A stretch of 64,000 bases of DNA from Fundidesulfovibrio agrisoli (GCF_022808715.1 NZ_JAKZKX010000021.1:1-64000), one strand, 5' to 3'; counted from the stretch's first letter, positions 31,258-40,292 are shown. The notes: a model not told the origin generated them from the sequence alone. Translations and numbers: made by a program.

Positions 31258-33171
31258 TTAGAAGCTCACGGAGAGGCTCAGCTCCCCGCCGAAGCCCACG
31301 GCCTTGGGGTTGGAGAACTGCGTGGAGGCCACGCCGCGCAGGAGCACCCTGTCGGTGAGCTTCAGGGAGCTGCCCAGCGAGGCGCTGCCCCAGTCCGCGC
31401 CCACGGGCGCGGCGTCCATGGAGTACGGCGCGGCCGCCGCCGAGGTCAGCGCCGCCTTGATCTTGCGGCTGGTGTCCGCCAGTTCGTGATTCCATTTGAT
31501 TTCAGCGAAGGGCCGCCACCTGCCCGCATCCACCGCCGCGCGCCAGCCGAGCTGGCTCACGGCCGAGTCGCGCACCTGCTCGCCGTAGGACAGGGCCGTG
31601 ACGCCACTCAGGCCCGACTCCGAGAATCCCTTCACGCGCACCTGCTGCAACACCAGCCCGGCCACGGGGCCGGTGGTGAGCGGCCCCCAGGTGATGTCCC
31701 CGCCCGCGCGCAGGGCCAGGGCCAGGGACGTGCCCGTGGTGGACCCGGTGTTGGTGTCGGTGAACAGGCCCAGGCCCACCTGCCGGGTGATCTTGTCCTG
31801 CTGGAAACCGTAGGAGCCCACCACGTTGCCCCAGACCGGCCCGGCCTGGTAGGCCGCGTAGAGGCTCACGGCCTGCTCGTTCTGGTCGAAATGGCCGCCG
31901 CCCATGGAGAAGTTCTGCGTCTGGGTTCCGGCGCTGAAGGCCGTGCCCAGCACCAGGCCGAAGGGGGTCTGCCAGTCCACGCCTGCGGTGCCCGTGAACG
32001 GCGTGCTCTGGAGATCGGGGAAGCCCGAGGCGTTGCCCAGGTACAGCGAGCCCACGCCCGCGCTCAACCAGGCGTTCACGCCGCCGGGGCCGCGCTGCCG
32101 CCCGGCCGGGTCGATCTGCCCCTGGATGGTGGCCGCGCGCGCCAAACCGGCCTGCACAGGGCCTTCCGCCAGCAGCGAGACCAGGCTCGGGGCGGTGAGC
32201 AGGCTCTGCTCGTAATCGGCTTCGATCTGCTGGCCCGCCGTGGTCAGGTGCTTGCCGTCGATGAAAAGGTAGGTCTGCATCTGGGCGGGCGTGATGTCTG
32301 CCCAGGAGGTCACCAGGGCCGACACCGGCGAGGGCGCGTTGGCCGCCAGCACCGAGGCCGGGGTGAACCCGAACAAAGCCGGATAGGTGGAGACGAAGCG
32401 GAACACGCTGGTCAGGTCGGCGGGTATGAAGCGCACGCCCGCGGCGGTCAGCTTGGCCCATTTGGTGTTCCCGTAGTCGATGGCCCTGGCGTAGGACGCG
32501 GCGTTGGCCTCGGGGAGCGATCCGCCTGGGCCGAGCAGGGCCGAAGTGTAGAAGGTGTTGGGCACGATGATGGTCCTGGCCCCTGCCGCCTGCAGTGCGG
32601 CCACGCCTGCCGTCAGTTCGGAGGCGACGCCGCTCAGGAAATTGGGATTGGCGGCTATCCAGGCCGGGCTCTGGTTCTGCACGAAGATCAGGTCGTTGTT
32701 GCCGGTGTTGACCACGTACAGGGCGTGGGGGTTGGCCACGCCGCCCACGGAGGCGAGGTAGTTCGCTATCTGCTGGGTGGTGGCCACGTTGCCGGGCAGG
32801 TTGCCCGGGATGGCCGCCACGCCCGGGGAGGCGCTCAAGGGCGCGGTGTAGGCGCTGCCGTTGGCGTAGTTTGTCCCGCCGCCGCCGAAGGGCGCGGCGG
32901 TCTGGCCGAAACGCGCGCCCAGCATGGTTGTGGTCATCACCCCCGGCCCGGCGAAGCCGCCCTGGGCCCCGAGTTTGAGCGCCGCGGCCAGTTGCGCGTC
33001 CACCTGGGTGTTGCCCGAGGTCGTATAGCGGAAATAGCCGGAGTCGAGGGTGCTGTCGCCCAACCCGACGAACTGGTTGAACCTGCCCGCCGCCGCGGCC
33101 GGAAGGGCCTGGGCCATGGCGATGCTTGCGAAAAGTGCGGCCAGGAGAACGAAACGCTTGGTCACGGGCAT
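31258..33171 (-). CDS. GDSL-type autotransporter esterase
   Basis: 637-residue autotransporter. A signal peptide ends near LPAAAAG (residue 28). The passenger is a GDSL lipase/esterase: block I VGLGDSTLDSGYF (Ser40), VNTGNNDLIF for the Asn block, and block V FIDGKHLTTAGQQ with the Asp-His pair near residue 340. From about residue 375 to the end comes a beta-barrel translocator rich in alternating Gly/aromatic strands and ending in Phe (LSVSF), as expected for outer-membrane insertion by BAM. EstA-type enzymes of this build act on lipids at the cell surface. A possible promoter lies about 190 bp upstream. Standing alone between convergent and divergent neighbours. Confidence 0.93.
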   Translation of the reverse strand: MPVTKRFVLLAALFASIAMAQALPAAAAGRFNQFVGLGDSTLDSGYFRYTTSGNTQVDAQLAAALKLGAQGGFAGPGVMTTTMLGARFGQTAAPFGGGGTNYANGSAYTAPLSASPGVAAIPGNLPGNVATTQQIANYLASVGGVANPHALYVVNTGNNDLIFVQNQSPAWIAANPNFLSGVASELTAGVAALQAAGARTIIVPNTFYTSALLGPGGSLPEANAASYARAIDYGNTKWAKLTAAGVRFIPADLTSVFRFVSTYPALFGFTPASVLAANAPSPVSALVTSWADITPAQMQTYLFIDGKHLTTAGQQIEADYEQSLLTAPSLVSLLAEGPVQAGLARAATIQGQIDPAGRQRGPGGVNAWLSAGVGSLYLGNASGFPDLQSTPFTGTAGVDWQTPFGLVLGTAFSAGTQTQNFSMGGGHFDQNEQAVSLYAAYQAGPVWGNVVGSYGFQQDKITRQVGLGLFTDTNTGSTTGTSLALALRAGGDITWGPLTTGPVAGLVLQQVRVKGFSESGLSGVTALSYGEQVRDSAVSQLGWRAAVDAGRWRPFAEIKWNHELADTSRKIKAALTSAAAAPYSMDAAPVGADWGSASLGSSLKLTDRVLLRGVASTQFSNPKAVGFGGELSLSVSF

Positions 33172-33704
33172 GGCGAAGGTCCTTGAGGATTGACCGGTGG
33201 ATGAGGACACAACGCTCGACCCGGCGACTATCCGGAGTTCGGGCCACGGGGTCCGGCCCGACGGCCCGTCGTGAACGGATGCTGGAGCAAGCGACTGCGC
33301 GGCCTTATACGACTCGCTGAACATCCTCATGCTAGCGTGCCCAATATCATCTCGCAACACTTTATTTTCGCTGCACTTATTACACAATACGCCCCGGCTG
33401 TTCCGAATAGTTCCTGTCATGCCCCACCTACGCCGGGCCGCCTATACTGAATTGTTTGCGCTTGCCGGTCGCGGCCGTAGCATCGCCCCGGAACAACGCT
33501 CCACGGGCAGGAAATATGCCGAACCGGAAGGGGTTAGGCCGCACCCGTGGGATTGGCCACACCGACAGGAATAGCGCTCCCCGCCGGGATTGCGCCGCAC
33601 CGGGAGCAATCGCGCCGCATGGCGCGGGAAAAACGGGAGGCGCATGCCGCCTCGCTTCGGTCCGGAACCCGAGCCCTCGAACGCCTCGTTGGGCCGTAGG
33701 CGTG
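33172..33704. other. Long intergenic region before the autotransporter
   Basis: About 530 bp without a convincing gene. The part at 33300-33430 is A/T-rich for this genome and holds the proposed autotransporter promoter. The rest is GC-rich with many short palindromic bits. A 71-codon frame at 33516-33731 has a passable ribosome site but runs through the terminator at 33705 and has no recognisable content, so I left it out. Confidence 0.5.
33359..33387 (-). promoter_or_regulatory. Candidate promoter of the autotransporter gene
   Basis: On the minus strand TTGTGT (33387-33382), 17-bp spacer, TAAAGT (33364-33359), within the only A/T-rich stretch of the gap. It implies a 5' leader of about 180 bases. 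Each hexamer matches consensus only in part. Confidence 0.35.
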
Positions 33705-33747
33705 AAAAAAGCCGGGGCCGGGCACCACTAAGGTGTCCGGCCCCGGC
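33705..33747 (-). terminator. Intrinsic terminator
   Basis: On the minus strand a 16-bp GC stem (33747-33732 with 33726-33711, one wobble), 5-base loop, followed by TTTTTT (33710-33705). It lies 27 bp past the stop of the secreted Lys/Ser-rich protein gene. Confidence 0.9.
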
Positions 33748-33773
33748 CATTATTACATACGGAGGCCAGCGCG

Positions 33774-34433
33774 CTACGGCGTGGCGGTCTGCTGGCAGGT
33801 GGCCAGCGGCTCCTTTGCGAACCAGGCCAGGGCGCCGGTGGAGCCCTTGGCCGAATACTCCATCATGACCGAGACGTCCCCGGCGTCGAAGCGCCAGGAG
33901 CGGTCGCCCTGCAGGTTCTCCGGGCTCTCCAGGGGCGCGCCGTGGAGGTCGGTGAGCCTGCCCAGCAGGGTCAGGTGGTTCACCTGCCCGTCATAGCGGG
34001 TCAGCACGCCCGCCAGCTTGTCCTTGCAGAACACGTAGACGATCTCGCGCATCTCCACGCCCTGCACCATCATATTGTCGCCGGGCACCGTGTAGTAGCG
34101 CAGGTTGCCGCTCTCCTCGCGCAGTTCCGGCTCATTGAGCGCGGAGAGCGGCGAGCCCCAGGCCAGGCCCCGGAAGCCCTCGCCGGACGGGGCCTTCTTC
34201 TTGGAGGGCTTCTCCCCGGACTGGGACTTGGAAGACTTGCCCTCGGACTTGCCGGACTTCTTGGATTTCTTGGAATCCTTGGAGTCCTTGGACTTCGACT
34301 TGGATTTGGCTTGGGACTGCGACTGGGACTTGCTGGTGGAATCCTGGGCCAGGGCGTCGGCGGCGGGCGCGGACAAAGCAAGGCACAGGCCGAGCGCCAG
34401 GGTCAGGCCAAACAGGCGGGTGAGCGTTTTCAT
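33774..34433 (-). CDS. Hypothetical secreted protein with Lys/Ser-rich linker
   Basis: 219-residue protein with a signal peptide (hydrophobic 8-25, cleavage after ADALA). Residues about 30-75 are a low-complexity Ser/Lys segment built from SKSK, DSK and SQSQ units. The C-terminal 130 residues form a compact domain (FRGLAWGSPLSALNEPELRE, YYTVPGDNMMVQGVEMREIVYVFCKDKLAGVLTRY, LLGRLTDLHGAP) that resembles a periplasmic alpha/beta domain repeated in several deltaproteobacterial proteins; I cannot name it. M at 34433 is preferred over the frame's earlier start because the signal peptide begins there. It has its own strong terminator and lies next to flaG, which starts further upstream on the same strand. 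Confidence 0.72.
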   Translation of the reverse strand: MKTLTRLFGLTLALGLCLALSAPAADALAQDSTSKSQSQSQAKSKSKSKDSKDSKKSKKSGKSEGKSSKSQSGEKPSKKKAPSGEGFRGLAWGSPLSALNEPELREESGNLRYYTVPGDNMMVQGVEMREIVYVFCKDKLAGVLTRYDGQVNHLTLLGRLTDLHGAPLESPENLQGDRSWRFDAGDVSVMMEYSAKGSTGALAWFAKEPLATCQQTATP

Positions 34434-34520
34434 GCCGCCTGGATAAAGAAAGCCCGGCCCCGCATCAAGGGTTCCGGGCCTCAAAAAGCGCATTCTTGCA
34501 ATGTGTTAACCCGCTCGGGC

Positions 34521-34907
34521 TCAGACGGCCTTGTCCAGCACGCCCTTTGCCATCTTGCGAAGCCCCTCCGAGAGCTTGACGATTTCATCCCGGGGGATCT
34601 TCATGATGACCTTGCGCTCGTCCTTGTCCATGACCTCCACCTGCACGTCCTTGCTGTCTTCCAGCAGCTTGAAGTGCAGGTCCACGCCTTTGTCCTTGAA
34701 GTAGCTCTGGGCCTGGGAGAGCACCTGCTTCGCGTCGGGCTGCCCGGCCTGCCCGGCCTGCCCGGTCAGCGCGGCCTCCGCGCCTGGAGCCGCCAGTGTT
34801 TTCCGTGTATCAGCAGTGTCAGGATGCTTGGGCGCCGCCGGCGCGCGCTCCGCATCCCCCGCCGCAACCGCCGCGTCCTTGGGCTGATCGATGGCATTGA
34901 TGTTCAT
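34521..34907 (-). CDS. flaG: FlaG-family flagellar protein
   Basis: 128-residue protein of the FlaG family, thought to influence filament length. The variable N-terminal half is Ala/Gln-rich, with a short GQAGQAGQ repeat. The conserved C-terminal half (LHFKLLEDSKDVQVEVMDKDERKVIMKIPRDEIVKLSEGL) matches the family pattern of a beta hairpin with VVD-type strand and a final IP-x-E-E helix. GGAGGGG lies before ATG 34907. A near-perfect sigma-28 promoter lies 50-80 bp upstream, which supports the flagellar assignment. No flagellin gene adjoins it. Confidence 0.82.
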   Translation of the reverse strand: MNINAIDQPKDAAVAAGDAERAPAAPKHPDTADTRKTLAAPGAEAALTGQAGQAGQPDAKQVLSQAQSYFKDKGVDLHFKLLEDSKDVQVEVMDKDERKVIMKIPRDEIVKLSEGLRKMAKGVLDKAV

Positions 34908-34958
34908 GTCCCACCCCTCCATGGATGAAACCATACAATTCCGGTTTCCTGCGGCTCC

Positions 34959-34985
34959 TTATCGGTCTTGATGGGGGAAACTTTA
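34959..34985 (-). promoter_or_regulatory. Sigma-28 (FliA) promoter of flaG
   Basis: On the minus strand TAAAGTTT (34985-34978), 11-bp spacer, ACCGATAA (34966-34959). This matches the flagellar sigma consensus TAAAGTTT-N11-GCCGATAA at 15 of 16 positions, 52 bp upstream of flaG. Confidence 0.88.
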
Positions 34986-34995
34986 GGGGGAAATT

Positions 34996-36039
34996 TCAGA
35001 CTCCCTCGGGAACCCACACGGCGGACGCCGCATCGCCGTAGGCCGTGGCCGCGCCGTCCAGCCAGCAGGCCCCCACCCAGGCGCAGATGGCCGCGTCGAG
35101 CATGTCCTCCCAGGCTTTGAGCCGCCAGCCGTCCGGCGGGGGCAGCACGCCGGGTTCGATGACCATGCGCCCGGCCAGGGCCTCCCGGATGCGCGCCCAG
35201 ACCGCCAGCAGCCGCGCCGCGCGCTCGGCGCGCGGCAGGCCCGGCCAATAGGCGTTGGTCTTGCCCGATTTGTAGGGCAGGCGCATCCGCTCCCCGGTGA
35301 GCGCCAGCAGCGCCGGGTGCGGGTAGACCTCCAGCAGGTCGCGGCCCGTGGGCGCGCTCCCGGCCACGGCCACATGATAGCCCTTGCCCTCCAGGCCCCG
35401 GCTGAAATTTTCGCCCAGCGCACCGGGGCGCTCCTGGGTGGGGCTGTGCGTGGCGCACTTGCGGCCCCCGAAGGCCCGGGACACGGCATTGTCGGCCGCC
35501 CTGCGCCCCGTCACCCGGCCATTGGGCACGATGGGCATGTCCACGGCCACGCACTGGGGCTCCACCCCGGCCAGCTCGCGGCAGCGCGCCAGCAGTGCCT
35601 CGGGCTCCGGGGCCTGGGCGGCCTGGGCCAGCGCGTCTGTTGAACTTGGCGAGCCCCCTGATGCGGTTCCCATCGCGGTTTCCGGCCTGGCTTCCGCTTC
35701 TGCTTCAGCTCCTGCTCCCGGCCCGGCTCCTGACTTGGCGTCCGCCCTGGCTCCTGGCTTGACGTCCGACCTGGCTCCTGGCTTGACGTCCGACCTGGCT
35801 CCGGTTCCGGCTCCGGGCTCGCATCCCTCGCGGGTTCCGCCCATGAACCCGGCCATGTCCGGCGCGGCGAGCACCAGCCGCCAGCCGCCACCGTCGTCAA
35901 CGGCCAGGGCGACGCCCCAGGGGTTGGCCGGGGTCCAGGCCGCGTCCAGGCCCAACGCGGCCCGCGCAGTCCGCGCAGTCCGCGCAGTCCGCGCGGGCCC
36001 TGCGCCGCCCGCCAATCTTGACTTGCCCGCTGTTTTCAT
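34996..36039 (-). CDS. DUF429 family protein with internal repeats
   Basis: 347-residue protein whose two halves flank a low-complexity insert. The DUF429 (predicted RNase H-like nuclease) signature is split: residues about 25-50 (ALGLDAAWTPANPWGVAL, with the first acidic residue) and from about 165 (CVAVDMPIVPNGRVTGRRAADNAVSRAFGGRKCATHSPT, LLEVYPHPALLAL, YKSGKTNAYWPGL, DMLDAAICAWVGACWLDG). Between them is a tandem repeat (GARSDVKP units) and an EAEAEAR stretch; the N terminus holds TARTARTAR. ATG 36039 lies one codon after a TTG. The DUF429 start includes the conserved Asp. Function unknown; its stop is 11 bases past the flaG promoter. Confidence 0.8.
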   Translation of the reverse strand: MKTAGKSRLAGGAGPARTARTARTARAALGLDAAWTPANPWGVALAVDDGGGWRLVLAAPDMAGFMGGTREGCEPGAGTGARSDVKPGARSDVKPGARADAKSGAGPGAGAEAEAEARPETAMGTASGGSPSSTDALAQAAQAPEPEALLARCRELAGVEPQCVAVDMPIVPNGRVTGRRAADNAVSRAFGGRKCATHSPTQERPGALGENFSRGLEGKGYHVAVAGSAPTGRDLLEVYPHPALLALTGERMRLPYKSGKTNAYWPGLPRAERAARLLAVWARIREALAGRMVIEPGVLPPPDGWRLKAWEDMLDAAICAWVGACWLDGAATAYGDAASAVWVPEGV

Positions 36040-36081
36040 CAAAAGTCCTGGCCTCTCAATTTAGCATTCCCGGAGCCTACC

Positions 36082-39000
36082 GTGAAACCAGCCCCGTCGT
36101 CCGTATCCTTCCCCAAGCTCGAGGAGGAAGTCCTCTCCTCCTGGCAGCAGGACCGCACCTTCTGGAAGTCCATGGACCGGACCAAGTCCGGCAAACCCTA
36201 CGTCTTCTACGACGGCCCGCCCTTCGCCACGGGCCTGCCCCACTACGGGCACATCCTGACGTCCTACGTCAAGGACACCGTGCCCCGTTACCACACCATG
36301 CGCGGCCGCTTCGTGGACCGCACCTGGGGCTGGGACTGCCACGGCCTGCCCATCGAGTACGAGGTGGAGAAACACCTGGCCATTTCAGGCAAGGCCGAGA
36401 TCCAGAAGTACGGCATCGACAAGTTCAACCAGAAGTGCCGCGACATCGTGCTGGGCTACGCCGGCGAGTGGGAGCGCGTCATCACCCGCATCGGCCGCTG
36501 GGTGGACTTTTCGCGCCAGTACAAGACCATGGACCTCACCTTCATGGAGAGCGTGCTCTGGGCCTTCTCCGAGATGTTTGGCAAGGGTCTGGTCTACGAG
36601 AGCCCGCGCGTGGTGGCCTACTGCAACCGCTGCATGACCCCGCTCTCCAACTTCGAGACCGGTCTGGACGACTCCTTCCGCGAGCGCGACGACATGGCCA
36701 TCACCGTGCGCCTGCGCGACCGCGAGAACCCGCAGTGGTCCTACCTGGCGTGGACCACCACCCCCTGGACCCTGCCCTCCAACCTGGCCCTGGCCGTCAA
36801 CAAGGACATCGCCTACGCCCTGGTCGAGGTGGCCGAGGGCGACCTTGTCTGGCTGGCCAAGGACCGCATGGAGGCCATGAAGAAGTTCCTCCCCGAGGAG
36901 CCGCGCATCGTCGAGGAGCGCCCCGGCTCCGGGCTCATCGGCCGCGCCTACGAGCCGCTCTTCCCCTACGCCAAGGGCGAGCGCACCCACGTGATCCTGG
37001 AAGGCGCCTTCGTGGACACCTCCATGGGCACGGGCATCGTCCACATGGCCCCCGCTTTCGGCGAGGACGACTACAACCTCTGCACCTCCGAAGGCATCGA
37101 CCTCTTCGACCCTGTTGACCACCAGGGCCGCTTCACCGAGGCCGCGCCCGACTGGCAGGGCATGGGCGTTTTCGAGGCCAACAAGCACATCGCCCGCCGC
37201 CTGCGCGAGACCGGCGCGCTCTTCGCCCAGGAGAACTACCGCCACAAGTACCCGCACTGCTGGCGCTGCGACCAGCCCCTGATCTACCGCGCAATCTCCA
37301 GCTGGTACGTGCGCGTGGCCCAGAACCGCGAGGCCCTGCTCAGCTGCAACGAGGACATCAACTGGGTGCCCGCGCACATCGGCCAGGGCCGCTTCAAGAA
37401 CTGGATCGCGGACGCGCGCGACTGGTCCGTCTCGCGCAACAGGTTCTGGGGCACGCCCATCCCGGTGTGGCGCTGCCAGACCTGCGGCGCGGTGGAGGTG
37501 CCCGGCTCCATCGCGGAGCTGGAGGCCAAGACCGGCACCCAGATCACGGACTTGCACCGCCCCTTCTGCGACGAGCTGAACTGGAAGTGCTCCGCGCAGG
37601 GCTGCTCCGGCACCATGCAGCGCGTGCCCGAAGTCTTCGACTGCTGGTTCGAGTCCGGCGCCATGCCCTACGGCCAGGCCCACTACCCCTTCGAGAACAA
37701 GCAGTGGTTCGACGACAACTACCCCGCCAGCTTCATCGTGGAATACATCGCGCAGACGCGCGGCTGGTTCTACACCCTGCTGGTGGAGGGCGCGCTGCTC
37801 AAGAACCAGACCCCCTTCACCAACGCCATCTGCCACGGCGTCGTCCTCGCGGAGGACGGCCGCAAGATGTCCAAGCGGCTCAAGAACTTCCCCGACCCCA
37901 TGGAGGTGGTGGACAAGCACGGCTCCGACGCGCTGCGCATCTACCTGCTCTCCTCCCCGGTGGTGCGCGGGCAGGACGTCCGCTTCACCGAGCGCGACGT
38001 GGAAGAGGCCGTGCGCCGCTATCTGATCCCCTACTGGAACGTGTTCCACTTCTTCACCTCCTACGCGGCCCTGGCCAAGGGCTACGAGCCGAGCCTGCTT
38101 ACGTCCGCCTCGGCCCTGCCCGACAGGCACATCCTGGCGGAGCTGGAGCGCCTGCGCAAAACCGTCGAGGCCCACATCGAGGCCTACGACCTGCCCCGCT
38201 GCTACCAGGCCATCCTGGAGTTCGTGGAGACGCTCTCGGGCTGGTACGTGCGCCTGAACCGCTCCCGCTTCTGGACCGAAGAGGTCACGGACGACGCGCG
38301 CCAGGCCTTCGACACGCTCTACACCGTGCTTGTCGAGTCCTCGCGCATCTTCGCGCCCTTCATCCCCTTCGCCATGGACCACATCCACACGCACCTGGTG
38401 GGCTCCTCCGTGCATCTGGCCGACTGGCCCGTTGCCCAGCCCGCCCGCGACGACGAGAAGCTCACCAGCGAGATCGACACAGTGCGCCGCATCATCGAGT
38501 GCGGGCGCAGCGTGCGCGAGAAGGTGCGCATCAACCTGCGCCAGCCCCTGGCCTCCATCATGGTGGCGGGCGTGGACAAGGCCTCCGTGGAGCCCTACCG
38601 CGCCCTCATCGAGGAGCAGGTCAACGTCAAGGCCGTGGAGTACCCCGAGGACGCCAGCGCCTTCGCCGCCCGCGTTGTCCAACTGGACGCCAAGAGCCTC
38701 GGCCCCCTGCTCAAGGGCGCCTTCGGCCCCACCCTGGCCGCCGTGAAGAAGGGCGACTACGCCGTGGGCGATGACGGCGCGCTCACCGCCGCCGGTACCC
38801 GCGTGGAGCCCACGCACTACACCGTGGCCTGGGAGGCCCTCTCCGGCGACGTGGGCGTGGCCGCGGACAAGGGCGTGGTGGCGGGCCTTAAGCTGACCAT
38901 CACCCCCGAACTCAAGCGCGAGGGCGCGGCCCGCACCTTGAACCGCCTCATCCAGGACCAGCGCAAGAAGCTGGACCTGGCCTACGACCAGCGCATTACG

Positions 39001-39165
39001 CTCGGCATCGAGGCCGACGGCGTCTGGAAGGAGGCCCTGGAGGCCCACCTGGGGTGGCTCACCGAGCAGTGCCTGGCCGTCGGGGTGGAGTGGAAGGCCG
39101 CCTCGCCGCAGATCGAGGTCAGCGACGACAACGGCTCGCTGAAGGTGGAGATCGTGGCCCAGTAG
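36082..39165 (+). CDS. ileS: Isoleucyl-tRNA synthetase, type 2
   Basis: 1027-residue class I aminoacyl-tRNA synthetase. The HIGH motif is PHYGH near residue 53 in the context FYDGPPFATGLPHYGH, and KMSKR is near 595. The editing (CP1) domain has TWTTPWTLPSN near 226 and GTGIVHMAPAFGEDDY near 315. The FYDGPPFATGLPHYGH form and the length are those of the eukaryote-like type 2 IleRS, usually less sensitive to mupirocin than the bacterial type 1 (FHDGPPYANGNIHIGH). GTG 36082 starts the frame after a GGAG; no upstream Ile leader or T-box is seen. A strong terminator follows. Confidence 0.96.
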   Translation: MKPAPSSVSFPKLEEEVLSSWQQDRTFWKSMDRTKSGKPYVFYDGPPFATGLPHYGHILTSYVKDTVPRYHTMRGRFVDRTWGWDCHGLPIEYEVEKHLAISGKAEIQKYGIDKFNQKCRDIVLGYAGEWERVITRIGRWVDFSRQYKTMDLTFMESVLWAFSEMFGKGLVYESPRVVAYCNRCMTPLSNFETGLDDSFRERDDMAITVRLRDRENPQWSYLAWTTTPWTLPSNLALAVNKDIAYALVEVAEGDLVWLAKDRMEAMKKFLPEEPRIVEERPGSGLIGRAYEPLFPYAKGERTHVILEGAFVDTSMGTGIVHMAPAFGEDDYNLCTSEGIDLFDPVDHQGRFTEAAPDWQGMGVFEANKHIARRLRETGALFAQENYRHKYPHCWRCDQPLIYRAISSWYVRVAQNREALLSCNEDINWVPAHIGQGRFKNWIADARDWSVSRNRFWGTPIPVWRCQTCGAVEVPGSIAELEAKTGTQITDLHRPFCDELNWKCSAQGCSGTMQRVPEVFDCWFESGAMPYGQAHYPFENKQWFDDNYPASFIVEYIAQTRGWFYTLLVEGALLKNQTPFTNAICHGVVLAEDGRKMSKRLKNFPDPMEVVDKHGSDALRIYLLSSPVVRGQDVRFTERDVEEAVRRYLIPYWNVFHFFTSYAALAKGYEPSLLTSASALPDRHILAELERLRKTVEAHIEAYDLPRCYQAILEFVETLSGWYVRLNRSRFWTEEVTDDARQAFDTLYTVLVESSRIFAPFIPFAMDHIHTHLVGSSVHLADWPVAQPARDDEKLTSEIDTVRRIIECGRSVREKVRINLRQPLASIMVAGVDKASVEPYRALIEEQVNVKAVEYPEDASAFAARVVQLDAKSLGPLLKGAFGPTLAAVKKGDYAVGDDGALTAAGTRVEPTHYTVAWEALSGDVGVAADKGVVAGLKLTITPELKREGAARTLNRLIQDQRKKLDLAYDQRITLGIEADGVWKEALEAHLGWLTEQCLAVGVEWKAASPQIEVSDDNGSLKVEIVAQ

Positions 39166-39188
39166 GCCGCTGGCACCATAGAAACAGA

Positions 39189-39225
39189 AAGCGGACGCCT
39201 CCTTGGGGGGGCGTCCGCTTTTTTT
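39189..39225 (+). terminator. Intrinsic terminator of ileS
   Basis: AAGCGGACGCC pairs with GGCGTCCGCTT (39210-39220) around a 10-base loop; T7 at 39219-39225. 23 bp past the ileS stop. Confidence 0.9.
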
Positions 39226-39252
39226 GTTCAGGATATATGCTTCAGGTATCTG

Positions 39253-39942
39253 CTACTTGTACCCCAGTTGCGTCCGCACTTCGGCCTTGGCGCGCTCGAA
39301 GTCGGTCATGAACTGCGAGCTCTGGTACAGCGCGGGCAGCAGCAGCGTGGCCTCCATCTGCCCGGCGGTCACGTCGGTGGGCCAGTGCGCCCCCAGGACC
39401 AGCCGGTTCAGGCCGAACTGCACGCCGTAGGTCAGCAGCTGGTCCTTCTTCTCCGGGATCATGTCGGCCAGGATCACGCCGTCCACGAAGCCCAACAGCG
39501 TGTGCGCGCTGGGGTAGGAATCCGGGCTCACCGGGCCCTGGCTGTGGTAGAGCTTGTCCAGGTTGATGTTCGTGTTCTCGATGTTCGTTATGACCTTGGT
39601 GAAGAAGGCGTTGGTGACGGGCAGCTTCTCGGCCGTGAAGCCCGGCCCCAGCACCTGGGAGAAGTCGAACACCGAGGGCGTGGAGTCGTACCAGGCGGCG
39701 CTCACCATCTGCGGGGTCGCCGTGCTGGTGACGATGTTCAACAGCTGCACGTTGGCGGCCTGGTTGGCCGACCCGGGCTGCGGTGGCGTTGGAATCAGCG
39801 TCAGGGCCTCCAGCGTGGCCGCCTGGCTGGAGAAGTAGGGGTCCGGCCCGAGCAGTTGGGCGCGCCCATGACCGGGAAAGGAAAGGATCGGAAGGGCCAG
39901 GGCCGCCAGGATGGTCATGGACCGCAGCAACATCGAACGCAT
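39253..39942 (-). CDS. Periplasmic acid phosphatase (class A / PAP2 fold)
   Basis: 229-residue exported phosphatase. The signal peptide ends near GHGRAQ (residue 28). The PAP2 signature is in two pieces: DSYPSAHTLLGF (equivalent to PSGH, with Ala for Gly) near 143, and LNRLVLGAHWPTDVTAGQMEA, with the conserved Arg, His and Asp, near 180. This matches the bacterial class A non-specific acid phosphatases (PhoN/PhoC), and the overall length fits. The usual first Lys/Arg motif is not obvious, so substrate range is uncertain. GGGGAACC precedes ATG 39942. Convergent with ileS. Confidence 0.85.
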   Translation of the reverse strand: MRSMLLRSMTILAALALPILSFPGHGRAQLLGPDPYFSSQAATLEALTLIPTPPQPGSANQAANVQLLNIVTSTATPQMVSAAWYDSTPSVFDFSQVLGPGFTAEKLPVTNAFFTKVITNIENTNINLDKLYHSQGPVSPDSYPSAHTLLGFVDGVILADMIPEKKDQLLTYGVQFGLNRLVLGAHWPTDVTAGQMEATLLLPALYQSSQFMTDFERAKAEVRTQLGYK

Positions 39943-40292
39943 GGTTCCCCCTCGCGCGAACGTCGCGGGCCGGACTCTGGCCCGCCCCCTGACGGTAACG
40001 GTTTGCACGGCTGTCGTCCACCGGAAAATCGTTACAATAACGAGCGGATGCGTACACTCGGCGGAAGTCCGTCGAGGCACCCGGCCGACTGCGGGGGGAG
40101 GCGAAAGGGGCTCCGCCTCGCACCCGCCAGGAGGATGATCCGTTTGGCCGCTCCGGATGGGCTGGACAAGCCGGATTATGCGCCGTGAACGCGAAGCTAT
40201 ATGGGAGTCGAGAGGGAGGAACTCCCTCTCGCGGGAGAGTGCAGAGAGGGCGGAGCCCTCTTTGCCCGCCGGAGCCACCCCGGCGGCGCGCT
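39943..40292. other. Gap between acid phosphatase and fliQ
   Basis: About 350 bp. The right third is an inverted copy of the CTCCGGCGGC element (40187-40275). The rest must carry the acid phosphatase promoter, but I could not fit a clear one. No reading frame stands out. Confidence 0.5.
40187..40275. repeat. CTCCGGCGGC element, inverted (copy E4)
   Basis: Reading the minus strand: CTCCGGCGGGCAAAGAGGGC, hairpins AGGGC-TCC-GCCCT and CGAGAGGGAG-TTC-CTCCCTCTCG, then ACTCCCATATAGCTTCGCGTTC. The longest of the four copies, with one extra hairpin. It follows the 3' end of fliQ and could terminate the flagellar operon. Confidence 0.6.

Noticed and set aside
33516-33731. 71-codon frame with an AGGAAA ribosome site
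   Set aside because: Arg/Gly/Pro-rich composition typical of spurious GC-rich frames; it runs through an intrinsic terminator of the opposite gene.
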